64,000 bases of DNA from WHSP01 sp040905505 (GCA_040905505.1 JBBDRL010000103.1:1-64000); one strand, 5' to 3'; counted from the stretch's first letter, positions 19,205 through 28,456 are shown. Program-made: numbers and translations. The notes: generated by a model not told the origin, from the letters alone.

Positions 19205-20113
19205 TCAAGCGTCTTCGTCTCCGCGGAGGAGCCGGAGGTAGCTGTCGTAGCGGGTGGCAGAGACGGCGCCATCTTCGACGGCTTGCCTGATGGCGCACTC
19301 CGGCTCGTGGCTATGGGTGCACGAGTTCCGGTAACGGCACTGGCCGAGGAAGGGCTCGAATTCGGGGAAGTAGAGGTCCAGCTCACGCGCGTCGATTCCC
19401 CAGAGGCCGAGCTCGCGGAGGCCTGGAGTGTCCGCGACATAGCCACCGCACTCGAGGTGGATGAGCTCGGCGGTGACGGTCGTGTGGCGCCCCTTCTGAA
19501 CGTGCTCGCTCACCTTGCCGACGCGCAGACCCAGCCCCGGCTGAACCTCGTTGAGCAGGCTGGACTTGCCTACGCCGGAAGGACCGGTGAGGGCTGAGAT
19601 TCCCTCGCAGAGAATCTTCCGCAGCTGCGCGACACCCTCCCCCGTGCTCGTCGAGGTTCGGATCACGGGATAGCCGATGCGCTCGTATTCGTCGAAGATG
19701 GCGAGCGCGGCCGGCTCGGTGGTCAGATCGACCTTGTTGGCGACGATGAGTGCGTCGACCCCGCTACTCTCGCAGAGGACCAAGAACCGGTCCAACATCC
19801 GCAGGTGCGGTGCGGGGCTCGCGACGGCGAACACGATCACCACGCGATCGATGTTCGCGACGATCGCCTTGGCGCGCGGCGCCTTGCCCGGCGCTCGCCT
19901 GACCAGAGCGCTCTCCCGCTCCGCGACGCTCTCGATCGTCCAGGCGTCGCTGGCGGGGTCCAGGCGGATCGCGACCCTGTCGCCGACGATCACCCGGTCG
20001 CCCACCCGCTCCTCACGCTTCACACGCCCCCGCAACACCGCCTCCCGAACTCCCTCATCGGTCTCGACCTCGTAGATCCCTCCCCGCGACCGGAGTACGA
20101 TCCCGTTCAGCAT
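19205..20113 (-). CDS. rsgA: Ribosome small-subunit biogenesis GTPase RsgA
   Basis: 302 residues. An OB-fold (NGIVLRSRGGIYEVETD) is followed by a circularly permuted GTPase in the order G4 (IVANKVDL), G1 (LTGPSGVGKSSLLN), G2 (KGRHTTVTAEL) and G3 (VADTPGLREL), then a zinc site FLGQCRYRNSCTHSHEPEC. It checks late 30S assembly in the cytosol. The start at 20113 (LNGIVLRS after the Met) is chosen because the longer frame begins inside the terminator of the sigma factor gene. No strong ribosome site is seen. Confidence 0.94.
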   Translation of the reverse strand: MLNGIVLRSRGGIYEVETDEGVREAVLRGRVKREERVGDRVIVGDRVAIRLDPASDAWTIESVAERESALVRRAPGKAPRAKAIVANIDRVVIVFAVASPAPHLRMLDRFLVLCESSGVDALIVANKVDLTTEPAALAIFDEYERIGYPVIRTSTSTGEGVAQLRKILCEGISALTGPSGVGKSSLLNEVQPGLGLRVGKVSEHVQKGRHTTVTAELIHLECGGYVADTPGLRELGLWGIDARELDLYFPEFEPFLGQCRYRNSCTHSHEPECAIRQAVEDGAVSATRYDSYLRLLRGDEDA

Positions 20114-20131
20114 TCGCGCACGTAGCGGACG

Positions 20132-20167
20132 ACAAAAGGGCACCCCCCGCCGGCGGGAGGTGCCCTT
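20132..20167 (-). terminator. Intrinsic terminator after the sigma factor gene
   Basis: AAGGGCACC (20136-20144) pairs with GGTGCCCTT (20159-20167), with a GC-rich loop that can extend the stem. On the minus strand the stem is followed by TTTTG. It separates the sigma factor gene from rsgA, whose start lies only 19 bases further on. Confidence 0.82.
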
Positions 20168-20196
20168 CGCGTAACCTCGCGTGGCCGCACCGCCCG

Positions 20197-21105
20197 CTAA
20201 GCGGCGAAGGAGGCGAGCGCGGTGCCTTCATCGCCCTCGCGGAGGCGCTTGAGCGCGCGATCACGGAGCTGGCGGATACGCTCGCGCGTAACGCCCAGAA
20301 TGTCGCCGATTTCCTCGAGCGTGTGTTCGCGGCCCCCTTCGAGCCCGAAGTAGAGGCGCAGAACCTTGGCGTCGCGCGGCTGCAGCGTCTCGAGCGCGCG
20401 CCCGATCCGCTCCGTCAGCAGCCGGTCCTCGACCTCTTCCTCGGTCACGATCGCCTCGTCGCTGATGAAGCGGTCCATGAGCTGCGAGTCGTCCGTATCG
20501 CCGATCGGCGCGTCGAGGCGGATCTCGGCCGAGTTCAGGGTCTGCAGGCTCACGACGATCTCCGGTGACAGGCCGGTCGCGGCCGAGAGGTCCTGCGGGC
20601 TCGGGTCGCGCCCCATCTCCTGCTTGAGGCGCTCCCGCTCACGGAAAATCTTCGACAGGTCGGAGGCGCGGTTGAGCGGGACGCTAACCGCACGACCCTG
20701 ATTCGCCAGTGCCGACAGGATCGCCTGTCGGATCCACCACACGGCGTAGGAGATGAACTTCACCCCCTGCTCCGGGTCGAACTTACGCGCGGCCGTCACC
20801 AGCCCGACGTTTCCCTCCTGAATCAGGTCGGAGAGGCTCACGCCGCGGTTCTGGTACTTCTTAGCGACCGAGATCACGAAACGCAGGTTGGCGCGCACGA
20901 GCTCCTGAACTGCCTGCTCGTCGCCCTGCTGCGCGCGACGGCCGAGCTCGACCTCCTCGGTGCCCGCCAGCAGACGGTGCGTGCTGACTTCCTTGAGGTA
21001 CTGATCGAGGCTGGACTGATCCTCGGCCGTGGCGGCGTTGAACCCCTCCCGCAGGGAAGGGCTCGTTCGCTTGCGCCGTCTCGTTTTTCGTGCTGCCGTA
21101 GCCAT
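20197..21105 (-). CDS. RNA polymerase sigma-70 factor (primary or group 2)
   Basis: 302 residues. Seen are region 1.2 (SSLDQYLKEVSTHRLL), region 2 (LRFVISVAKKYQNRGVSLSDLIQEGNVGL and FDPEQGVKFISYAVWWIRQAI), region 3 (GRDPSPQDLSAATGL) and region 4 (LEEIGDILGVTRERIRQLRDRALKRLRE). Region 1.1 is missing and the N-terminus is a basic tail (KTRRRKRTS). The region 2.4 and 4.2 helices should read TTGACA/TATAAT-like promoters, as found at several sites in this window. It may be the housekeeping factor or a stationary-phase paralogue. GGAAGA precedes the ATG at 21105; the upstream frame to 21246 has no site. Confidence 0.92.
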   Translation of the reverse strand: MATAARKTRRRKRTSPSLREGFNAATAEDQSSLDQYLKEVSTHRLLAGTEEVELGRRAQQGDEQAVQELVRANLRFVISVAKKYQNRGVSLSDLIQEGNVGLVTAARKFDPEQGVKFISYAVWWIRQAILSALANQGRAVSVPLNRASDLSKIFRERERLKQEMGRDPSPQDLSAATGLSPEIVVSLQTLNSAEIRLDAPIGDTDDSQLMDRFISDEAIVTEEEVEDRLLTERIGRALETLQPRDAKVLRLYFGLEGGREHTLEEIGDILGVTRERIRQLRDRALKRLREGDEGTALASFAA

Positions 21106-21458
21106 TTTGGATCTTCCACCCGCGTGAAAACGTCTTCGTTCGATCGGTCGATCGGACTGCCCATTCGCCCTGATATGCTGCAAGACTTCTGCCTGTTCGC
21201 GGGCGTAATGCGGTCCTTTCGGGGCCGGTGTGGCGCGCTCCGCCACGGCGCGCGAACCTCGCTGATCGCAGCGCGTGGGCAGTGTGTACAGCCGGCGGCC
21301 TCACGTGTTCCCACCCGTCGCACGGATGGCTTCACCGGCGGGCACCGAGCCGCCCCTGATCTCGAATATCGGCCGGCACCGCCAACCCCTGAGCCCGAGT
21401 CCTTGCACGGGCGCAGCCCGCGGGCCACTCCGGCGGCGGACGACCTTTCAATCAGACT
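21106..21458. other. Intergenic region between lon and the sigma factor gene
   Basis: About 350 bases. It must hold the promoter for the sigma factor gene, but I cannot pick clear -35/-10 boxes. No repeat, RNA motif or supported gene is visible. Confidence 0.4.
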
Positions 21459-24014
21459 CTAACATCCCTGATGGAGCTGGGATTCCGCCCTTGAATGGGG
21501 CAGCGAAGCCGGCGGAAAGCGCAGGTGTCCCTCCGCGATGGAAGCGCCTTCGAGCGCCACCGCGAGCGCTTCGTCGACCGTCTCGACCAGGTGAATGTCC
21601 AGCGCCCTGATCACCTCGTCGGGCAGATCCTCGAGATCGGCCTCGTTCTGCTTCGGCAGCACGACCGTCGAGATCCCGGCCCGATACGCGCCGAGCAGCT
21701 TCTCCTTCACGCCGCCGATCGGAAGCACGCGTCCCGTCAGAGTGACCTCACCGGTCATGGCCACGTCGGATCGGACCGGACTGTCGGACAGACCCGAGAC
21801 CAGCGCGGCACTCATGGCGACGCCCGCCGAGGGCCCGTCCTTCGGAACGGCGCCCGCCGGCACGTGGATGTGAATCTCCGATCCCCACGCCTTGCGCGGG
21901 TCGATGCCGAAGCGGACGGCATTGGCGCGCGCATAGGTCAGGGCTGCTCGAGCCGACTCCTTCATCACGTCGCCGAGTTGGCCCGTGAGCACCAGGGAGC
22001 CGGTGCCGGTCGGGACCTTCTCGCCCTCCGTCGGAACCGGTGCAGCGACGGAGCCGCTGCGCTGCGCGCTCACCTCGATGAACATGATGTCGCCGCCCAT
22101 CGGCGTGTAGTACATCCCCGTCGCCACGCCGACCATGTGCTCGAGGCCGGCCCTCTCCGGGTGGATCCGCGATCGCCCGAGAAGCTTCCGCACCTGCTTC
22201 TCCGTCACCCGCACCCGCTTGGCGCGCCCCGAAGCGATCTTCCTCGCTGCCTTGCGCGCCAGCTTACCAATTTCACGTTCGAGCTGCCGGACGCCCGCTT
22301 CCCGCGTGTACGACGAGATCACGAGGCTCAGGGCGTCCGCGGTGATGTGGAACTCCCTGCCTTCGAATCCAGCCGCTTCGCGCTGCCGCGGAATCAGATA
22401 ACGCTCGGCGATCTCCTTCTTCTCCTGCTCCGTGTACCCACGAAACTCGACCGCCTCCATCCGGTCGTACAGTGGCGCGGGTATCGCCTCCATGTAGTTT
22501 GCGGTCGCGATGAACAGGACCTCCGAAAGATCGAACGGCACGCCGAGGTAATGGTCCGTGAACTCGTGGTTCTGCGCCGGGTCCAGCACCTCGAGCAGCG
22601 CACTCGAAGGGTCCCCCTGCAGAGACATCCCCAGCTTGTCGACCTCGTCCAGCAGAATGACCGGATTGCGCGACTTCGCCTGCTTCAGGGCCTGCACGAT
22701 CCGGCCGGGCATCGCACCCACGTAGGTGCGCCGATGGCCCCGGATGTCGGCCTCGTCACGAATTCCGCCCAGCGCCAGGCGTACGTACTTCCGACCCAGC
22801 GACCGCGCGATGCTCTTGGCGATCGACGTCTTACCCACTCCCGGCGGGCCGGCGAAGAGGAGGATCGGCCCCTTGGCGGTCGCCTGCGCCGCGAGCTTCC
22901 GCTCCTCCTCCTGCCCCGCGGCGGCATCCTCAGCGTCTTCTTCCTGCTCGTCGACGGCCGCAGCCCCGGCGTCTTCCGCCGCCTTTCGGGCCGCAAGCTG
23001 CCGTACCGCGAGAAATTCCAGCACCCGGTCCTTCACGTCCTGCAAACCGTAATGATCCTCGTCCAGAATCTGCTCGGCGTCGCCCAACTCCAGCTTGTCT
23101 TCGGTCCATTCCCCCCACGGCAGGTCCGCGACCGTCTCCAGGTACGTGCGGATCACCTGGTACTCGGCGCTCTGCGGACTCGTCCGCTCGAGACGGCTCA
23201 ACTCCCGTGCGACCTCCTCGCGGGCGGCCTCCGGCAGCGGCAGCGCTTCCAGGCGCTCCCGTAGCTCGTCCGCCTCCTGGCCTTCCGCATCCTCGCCCAG
23301 CTCACGGTGGATCGCTTTGAGCTGCTCGCGAAGCAGCATCTCACGCTGACGCTCGCCAAGCTCCTCCTGAACCTGCTGCTGAATGTCTTCCTGGGCCTCC
23401 AGCAGCGCCAGCTGCCGCTCCACGTGCACCAGCAACGTCCGGAGCCGCTCCTCGATCCCGATCATTTCCAGGATCTGCTGCTTCGTAGCAGTCTCCGCTT
23501 CGATGTAAAAGGCGACCAGATCCGCGAACGGCCCCGGCTCCGTCACCCCGTCGAGGAACTGCTGCAGCATCTCCGAAGGGATCCCACGGCGCCGGCCGAG
23601 CTCCGCCGAACGGTCACGAAACTCCCGGTACAGCGCCAGGAACGCCGGATCGTCGGGCAGCACGGGATCGATCTCCTCCAACCGCCGTACGCCCGCCGTG
23701 AGCCCCTCATCCTCATCCTGCTCGTAGCTCAGGGCGATCGCGCGACTCTCGCCCTGGATGAGGAGCTGCATCCCGCCTGCCCCGCGCTGCACCTGGGCTA
23801 CCCGCACGATCGTCCCGATCGTGTACAGATTATCCGTCTCTACCTCGTCCCGATTCTCACGTTGCGCGACGGCGAACAGGCGCCGATCCCCCTCCAGCGC
23901 CGCTTCGATCGCCAGCAGAGTCCCGGGCCGACCTGCGGAGATCGGAACCGCTACGCCAGGGAAGACGACCGTCTCCCGCAGCGGGAGCACGGGCATCGTG
24001 ATTCGCTCACTCAT
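21459..24014 (-). CDS. lon: ATP-dependent Lon protease
   Basis: About 851 residues. An N-terminal LON substrate domain (MPVLPLRETVVFPGVAVPI), a coiled coil, an AAA+ module (FAGPPGVGKTSIAKSIA, LALGGIRDEADIRGHRRTYVGAMPG, VILLDEVDKLG) and a LonA protease domain with the serine in KDGPSAGVAMSAAL and the lysine in GGVKEKLLGAYRAGI. It degrades misfolded and regulatory proteins. An acidic alanine/glutamate-rich insert (EDAGAAAVDEQEEDAED onward) of about 35 residues separates the arm from the AAA+ module, where most Lon proteins have a short linker. ATG 24014 with GAGG nine bases upstream is preferred over ATG 24023. Confidence 0.96.
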   Translation of the reverse strand: MSERITMPVLPLRETVVFPGVAVPISAGRPGTLLAIEAALEGDRRLFAVAQRENRDEVETDNLYTIGTIVRVAQVQRGAGGMQLLIQGESRAIALSYEQDEDEGLTAGVRRLEEIDPVLPDDPAFLALYREFRDRSAELGRRRGIPSEMLQQFLDGVTEPGPFADLVAFYIEAETATKQQILEMIGIEERLRTLLVHVERQLALLEAQEDIQQQVQEELGERQREMLLREQLKAIHRELGEDAEGQEADELRERLEALPLPEAAREEVARELSRLERTSPQSAEYQVIRTYLETVADLPWGEWTEDKLELGDAEQILDEDHYGLQDVKDRVLEFLAVRQLAARKAAEDAGAAAVDEQEEDAEDAAAGQEEERKLAAQATAKGPILLFAGPPGVGKTSIAKSIARSLGRKYVRLALGGIRDEADIRGHRRTYVGAMPGRIVQALKQAKSRNPVILLDEVDKLGMSLQGDPSSALLEVLDPAQNHEFTDHYLGVPFDLSEVLFIATANYMEAIPAPLYDRMEAVEFRGYTEQEKKEIAERYLIPRQREAAGFEGREFHITADALSLVISSYTREAGVRQLEREIGKLARKAARKIASGRAKRVRVTEKQVRKLLGRSRIHPERAGLEHMVGVATGMYYTPMGGDIMFIEVSAQRSGSVAAPVPTEGEKVPTGTGSLVLTGQLGDVMKESARAALTYARANAVRFGIDPRKAWGSEIHIHVPAGAVPKDGPSAGVAMSAALVSGLSDSPVRSDVAMTGEVTLTGRVLPIGGVKEKLLGAYRAGISTVVLPKQNEADLEDLPDEVIRALDIHLVETVDEALAVALEGASIAEGHLRFPPASLPHSRAESQLHQGC

Positions 24015-24438
24015 ATCGTTCATCCTCGTTTGCTTGCGACTGGCAACTCACCGTCGACGCACCCCGCTCGCCGCCTGCGTTCGGCAGTCGGAGCCTGCGG
24101 ACGTCCGGAAAGAAAGTTCAGATCGATGGCCGTCTGCGGGTGCACATCCTTTGCCACGTTCGGAGTACCCTGCGAAAGCGTCGTCGTGCCGGGCTATAAT
24201 GCCCCGGAACAACCACTTAACAGAATTCTAATCCGGTCTGCCGTTCCGGCTTGCCATAGCTGGCGAAGCTGTCGGCCAGGCATGAACGCGCCGTTGCGGC
24301 AGATCGCCGACCGTGGAGAGTCGGGGCCGGAGCCGAACGGGAAGGAAGAGCATAACGGGTGACAAAAGGCCCCGATAGCCGCTAGCTTGTATTGTCGCCG
24401 CCAGCCGGGCGGCCCCTCCCTCATCCGAATCCGCAGTT
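24015..24438. other. Divergent intergenic region between lon and the MoxR-like gene
   Basis: It must contain promoters for both genes. A TATAAT (24195-24200) points rightwards but I find no good -35 partner. I see no CIRCE-type inverted repeat for lon. Confidence 0.4.
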
Positions 24439-25896
24439 ATGAGTTCCAGACCTTCGACGCTCGGCGCGCTGCGCACCTCGGGGTATCGCTCGCGGCCGGT
24501 CAAGGACGAGCTACGAGAGAACCTCATCGCCCGCATCCGCACGGGTGATCGGCTGTTTCCAGGTATCGTCGGGTACGACGACACGGTAGTGCCGGCTCTG
24601 ACGAATGCCGTGTTGGGCCGTCACAACTTCATCCTGCTGGGATTGCGGGGGCAGGCGAAGAGTCGGATCCTGAGGCAGTTGGCCGACCTGCTGGATCCGC
24701 AGGTCCCGGCGCTGGCTGGATCCGAGGTGAACGACGACCCATTCGCGCCGATATCGAAGTTCGGCCGCCAGCTCGTCGAGGAGCATGGCGACGACGCGCC
24801 GGTAACCTGGGTGGACCGGGACGCCCGGTACGTCGAGAAACTGGCCACGCCGGACGTGACGGTCGCCGATCTGATCGGCGACATGGATCCGATCCGGGCG
24901 GCACGTGGCGGTCACCTGCTGGCCGACGAGCTGACCATTCATTACGGCTTGCTCCCTCGCGCCAACCGCGGGATATTCGCGATCAACGAGCTTCCGGACC
25001 TCTCGGGCAAGGTTCAGGTCGCGCTCTTCAACGTGATGCAGGAGGGCGACGTGCAGATCAAGGGCTATCCGGTCCGGCTACCGCTCGACGTCATGCTGGT
25101 CTTCAGCGCGAATCCGGAGGACTATACGGCGCGTGGCAAGATCGTCACGCCCTTGAAGGATCGGATCGGGGCGGAGATCCAGACCCACTACCCGCGGACC
25201 GCGGACGAGGGGATGGAAATCACCCGCCAGGAAGCATGGCTGGAGCGCGATGGGCGGCGCGTCGATCTCCCGACGTTCGTTCCCGAGCTGGTCGAGCGGA
25301 CGGCGTTCCTGGCTCGCGAGGACAAGCGGATCGATCGGCGGAGCGGCGTGTCGCAGCGTATGCCGATCACCGTCCTGGAGACCGCCGTGTCAAACGCCGA
25401 GCGTCGCGCTCTGTTGAGCGACGAGGAGCGCATCGTTCCCAGAATCGCCGACATCTACGCGGCTCTTCCGGCGATCACGGGTAAGATGGAGCTGGAGTAC
25501 GAGGGTGAGCTCCAGGGATCCGATGCCATTGCCAGAGATCTCATCGCGTCGGCGGCGCGGGAGATCTTCGACCGCGTTTCCGATGTGGAACTCTTCGACG
25601 ATGCGGTCGAATACTTCGAAACCGGCGGCGTTCTCCGAATCTCCGACAGCGCCGGGGTCGACGCCTGCTGGCAGGCCCTCGACTCCGTGCCTCACCTGAT
25701 GGACGCCGTGCGGCAGACCGGCATGTGCGAGGCCGGAGACCGCCCCGGCGAGGTCGCCGCGGCCGAGCTCCTTCTCGAGGGCCTCGCTGCCCATCGCCGC
25801 ATTTCGCGGGCGGAAAGCGGGGCATTCAGCCGCGTGCGCTCCGAGCGCCCGAAGAAAGGTGGCGGTGGCAATTACCCCTTCCCCGAACTCGGCTGA
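24439..25896 (+). CDS. MoxR/magnesium-chelatase-like AAA+ ATPase
   Basis: 485 residues. The frame matches ChlI/MoxR-like ATPases: ALTNAVLGRHNFILLGLRGQAKSRIL is the P-loop region, followed by GHLLADELTIHYGLLPRANRGIFAINELPDL (Walker B/sensor area) and VMLVFSANPEDYTARGKIVTPLKDRIG. The P-loop GLRGQAKSR departs from GxxGxGKS at two positions yet keeps the lysine. Proteins of this class usually work with a VWA-domain partner encoded next door; none is found here. Function unknown, probably a chaperone-like remodeller. GGTTAT-rich leader has no strong ribosome site. Confidence 0.82.
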   Translation: MSSRPSTLGALRTSGYRSRPVKDELRENLIARIRTGDRLFPGIVGYDDTVVPALTNAVLGRHNFILLGLRGQAKSRILRQLADLLDPQVPALAGSEVNDDPFAPISKFGRQLVEEHGDDAPVTWVDRDARYVEKLATPDVTVADLIGDMDPIRAARGGHLLADELTIHYGLLPRANRGIFAINELPDLSGKVQVALFNVMQEGDVQIKGYPVRLPLDVMLVFSANPEDYTARGKIVTPLKDRIGAEIQTHYPRTADEGMEITRQEAWLERDGRRVDLPTFVPELVERTAFLAREDKRIDRRSGVSQRMPITVLETAVSNAERRALLSDEERIVPRIADIYAALPAITGKMELEYEGELQGSDAIARDLIASAAREIFDRVSDVELFDDAVEYFETGGVLRISDSAGVDACWQALDSVPHLMDAVRQTGMCEAGDRPGEVAAAELLLEGLAAHRRISRAESGAFSRVRSERPKKGGGGNYPFPELG

Positions 25897-25988
25897 GGAG
25901 GCGCCAGGCCAACGGTCGCTCCGGAACCGGTGTACCAGTACGGCGAACACACGTCACTTTTTCGGGTGGCGAAGCCGAAACGCTGGCT

Positions 25989-26471
25989 ATGCTGGGAATG
26001 ATCCGTACATTATTCATCGTGCTCGTTCTGCTCGGCGGAGCGGGCATGGATCTACGAGGGCAGGATGGACGTGATCGGGGCGACCCCGGTCCGGTCAGTA
26101 CCCTGCTCGAGTTCCGGACCGAACTGGCGCTGACCGACTCGCAGGTGGTCGCGTTGGAACGGATCGACGACGAGATGGATACTACGAATGCGCCTCTCGT
26201 CGCTCAGATGATGGAGATTCGTTCACGAATCCGTAGCCTCGGGCCGCGGCGTCGGATGGATCGTGAGGAGCGGCGCCTGTACGAGTCGTACGTCGCGGAG
26301 GCGCGGCCGCTGATCCGGCAGATCGAGCGAAACAACCGTTCGGCGATGCACGATGTCGGCAGGCTGCTGACGGCTACGCAGAAGGCCACCATGTCGCGAC
26401 TTCTCAAGCAACGGGATCCAGATCGTGAGCAAAGCGGCCGCTCTTCGAGGCCACCTGATCGCGGGAACTGA
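25989..26471 (+). CDS. Exported LTXXQ (Spy/CpxP-like) protein
   Basis: 160 residues. A signal peptide (MIRTLFIVLVLLGGAGMDLRG) is followed by an all-helical, charged body with ELALTDSQVVALERIDDEMD and a second LTATQKATMSRLL, the LTXXQ repeats of Spy/CpxP. Family members are periplasmic chaperones or metal-sensing adaptors. It comes directly before an ECF sigma factor and its anti-sigma factor, so it is probably part of an envelope-stress circuit. A start at 25998 would also keep the signal peptide. Confidence 0.8.
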   Translation: MLGMIRTLFIVLVLLGGAGMDLRGQDGRDRGDPGPVSTLLEFRTELALTDSQVVALERIDDEMDTTNAPLVAQMMEIRSRIRSLGPRRRMDREERRLYESYVAEARPLIRQIERNNRSAMHDVGRLLTATQKATMSRLLKQRDPDREQSGRSSRPPDRGN

Positions 26472-26517
26472 CGCCGTCAAGGGCGTGGTCGGCCCCGGGT
26501 CGAGGGAGTCCGAGCCG

Positions 26518-27081
26518 GTGGATCAGCCACTGACGGATTCCTCCGATACGGAGCTTGCCACCCGTGTGCAGCAGGGCGATGCGGTCGCCTTCGACGTATT
26601 GGTCGGACGCCACATGCAGCGGGCATTCAGCGTGGCGCTCCGGTTGTTAGGCCAGCGTCAAGACGCGGAGGATCTGGTTCAGGAGGCGTTTCTCGCCACA
26701 CTTCAGAAGATCGACAGCTTCGATACCGACCGGGAGTTCTCACCCTGGTTCTATCGCATTCTGGTGAACCGGTGCCTGAACGCGAGAAAGGCGAGGTCCA
26801 GGCGGTCCTCGGTCGATCTTCCCGCCGAGACGGCTTCCAGCGTGGCGTCTCCGCTACTGGAGACGGAGCGCTCGGAGCTTCGGCGACATCTCACGCGGGC
26901 TTTGGACGTGCTGCCGGCCAGGCAGCGAACGATCGTAACGATGTTTGATCTGGAGGGCTTTTCCAGTCCGGAAATCGCCGAGACGCTCGGTATTTCGGAC
27001 GGTACGGTTCGGTGGCATCTCCATCAGGCACGGCGAGTGCTCAGAAAAGAGCTGGAGCCGTTTGTAAGGAGGAAGACATGA
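26518..27081 (+). CDS. ECF-type RNA polymerase sigma factor
   Basis: 187 residues from GTG 26518. Region 2 reads GDAVAFDVLVGRHMQRAFSVALRLLGQRQDAEDLVQEAFLATLQ and region 4 reads LPARQRTIVTMFDLEGFSSPEIAETLGISDGTVRWHLHQARRVLRKEL. The long frame opens at GTG 26425, inside the LTXXQ gene; GAGGGAG lies nine bases ahead of 26518, so that start is preferred. The stop overlaps the anti-sigma ATG (ATGA). It should direct polymerase to envelope-stress promoters when released by the anti-sigma factor. Confidence 0.9.
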   Translation: MDQPLTDSSDTELATRVQQGDAVAFDVLVGRHMQRAFSVALRLLGQRQDAEDLVQEAFLATLQKIDSFDTDREFSPWFYRILVNRCLNARKARSRRSSVDLPAETASSVASPLLETERSELRRHLTRALDVLPARQRTIVTMFDLEGFSSPEIAETLGISDGTVRWHLHQARRVLRKELEPFVRRKT

Positions 27082-27494
27082 GCCGAGAAGAACGTCGAGA
27101 TCAGGTTTCAGACCCCGTCCTCGAGGCCGCGCTTGCGGAGCTCCGAAGCGACGTCCCGGACGACGTGGATTGGGGGGCTCTGCGCCAGTCCATCAACGAG
27201 CGCGCGCAGTTGGCGCTCGCCCGCCGGCGCGTGCGGAGGAGCCACCCGACGTTCCGCGCGGTGGCGCGCCTCGCGGTCGCGGCAAGTATCGCCTTTGCCC
27301 TGTGGATGGGTCCGGGGCTGGTGAATCAGGTGCTCGATCCCGCCAGTTCGACCGCCCTTACCGAGGTCGCGACACAGGATGAGATGCTCGCCGAGGCGCT
27401 CGCGAGCGATCTGACTGAGCAGGAGTTCCGCCTTCTGGTCACCGGCCGCGCGAACCCCGAGGAGCTGCTGGCCTTCGCGCTTGGTCAGCCCTGA
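27078..27494 (+). CDS. Membrane-anchored anti-sigma factor candidate
   Basis: 138 residues, with AAGGAGGAAG just ahead of the ATG and a four-base overlap with the ECF sigma gene. A charged cytoplasmic N-terminus (ERRDQVSDPVLEAALAEL) is followed by one membrane helix (RAVARLAVAASIAFALWMG, about 60-80) and a periplasmic tail. No zinc-binding HxxxCxxC motif is present, so it is not a ZAS-type factor. The role is inferred from position and topology. Confidence 0.75.
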   Translation: MSREERRDQVSDPVLEAALAELRSDVPDDVDWGALRQSINERAQLALARRRVRRSHPTFRAVARLAVAASIAFALWMGPGLVNQVLDPASSTALTEVATQDEMLAEALASDLTEQEFRLLVTGRANPEELLAFALGQP

Positions 27495-27703
27495 AGATTT
27501 GAGCCTTCGGGATCGAGCGGGCGGCCGCGCGGTGTACTCTGAACCCCCTATCCGCCCAGGCTGGCGCACCTCAGGATCGATTCCAGCGCCCTCGCCCCTC
27601 CGAAAACGCCTCGAGATCCCGCTCTCCGCCTCCTGGCTGGCGCGGCGGATGCATGCGCCATGGTGTCGCGTCCATCGCCGTTCACCTGCACGCGGAGGAA
27701 GAA

Positions 27704-27937
27704 GTGGCCAAGTGTGAAGTCTGCGGAAACGATTATCACCTCGCGTTCGAGGTGATTGCCGCCGGAAACCGGCACGTGTTCGACAGTTTCGAATGTGCCA
27801 TCCACAAGCTCGCCCCGGTGTGTGACCACTGCGGGGTGAAGATCGCGGGGCACGGAATCGAGGGGAAAGGCACCTTCTATTGCTGTGCGCACTGCGCCCG
27901 CGCGGCCGGCGAGCAAGGAGCGGTCGACCACGTCTGA
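27704..27937 (+). CDS. Small cysteine-rich zinc-ribbon-like protein
   Basis: 77 residues from GTG 27704, chosen because GGAGG lies seven bases upstream; the longer open frame to 27653 has no site. Cysteine pairs CEVC, CDHC and CCAHC plus the lone cysteine in FDSFECAIH and histidines suggest one or two zinc sites, resembling TRASH/metallothionein-like small proteins found widely in actinobacteria and proteobacteria. No function is proven. Metal storage or sensing is plausible given the Zn/Cd ATPase gene nearby. Confidence 0.78.
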   Translation: MAKCEVCGNDYHLAFEVIAAGNRHVFDSFECAIHKLAPVCDHCGVKIAGHGIEGKGTFYCCAHCARAAGEQGAVDHV

Positions 27938-28165
27938 AGCAGGCGCCCTGGAGAGCTATCTCCACTGGCACATCCCGATCTCGGCCGCCATGGGCGTGGC
28001 GATCGTCGATGCGTCGAGGACGGCGTCCGCATCCGCGCGGCGGCCTGACGGAGCAATCGCCCAGGGCGGCCTGTAGCCGATGACTTGCGCCGAGCCGGTC
28101 TACCAGACTATATCGGCCCTGGACCGCTCCCCCGGCCACGGCCGGCCATACTGCTGGAGGCTTCG

Positions 28166-28426
28166 ATGAAGTGGATCGTCATTCTGGGAATCATCCTGTT
28201 CGCTGGCGTCGTGGTATACAGCACGATCGCTCGCGCCCAGGTGGAGTGCGAGGTCTGCCTCGAGTTCGACGGTAATCTCGTCTGCAGACGCGGCGCGGGA
28301 GGGACCGTGGAGGAAGCCCAGCGCGCCGCCCAGGAGAGTGTCTGCGGGGGTAACGCGAGTGGCATGTCGGAGACGATCGCCTGCCGGAACGCCCCGCCGG
28401 CAGAGGTGCAGTGCACGGGGGCCTGA
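28166..28426 (+). CDS. Small membrane-anchored cysteine-rich protein
   Basis: 86 residues with GGAGG seven bases ahead of the ATG. An N-terminal helix (WIVILGIILFAGVVVYSTIA) is followed by a short extracytoplasmic part with six cysteines (VECEVCLEFDGNLVCRR, SVCGGNAS, IACRNAPP, VQCTG). No family is recognised. The cysteines suggest disulfides or a metal site outside the membrane. Confidence 0.6.
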   Translation: MKWIVILGIILFAGVVVYSTIARAQVECEVCLEFDGNLVCRRGAGGTVEEAQRAAQESVCGGNASGMSETIACRNAPPAEVQCTGA

Positions 28427-28456
28427 TGCGACGGCGCCCCGCCCTCGCCTGAGGAG

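Noticed and set aside
26425..26517. Upstream GTG start for the ECF sigma factor
   Set aside because: It overlaps the LTXXQ gene by 47 bases and has no ribosome site, unlike GTG 26518.
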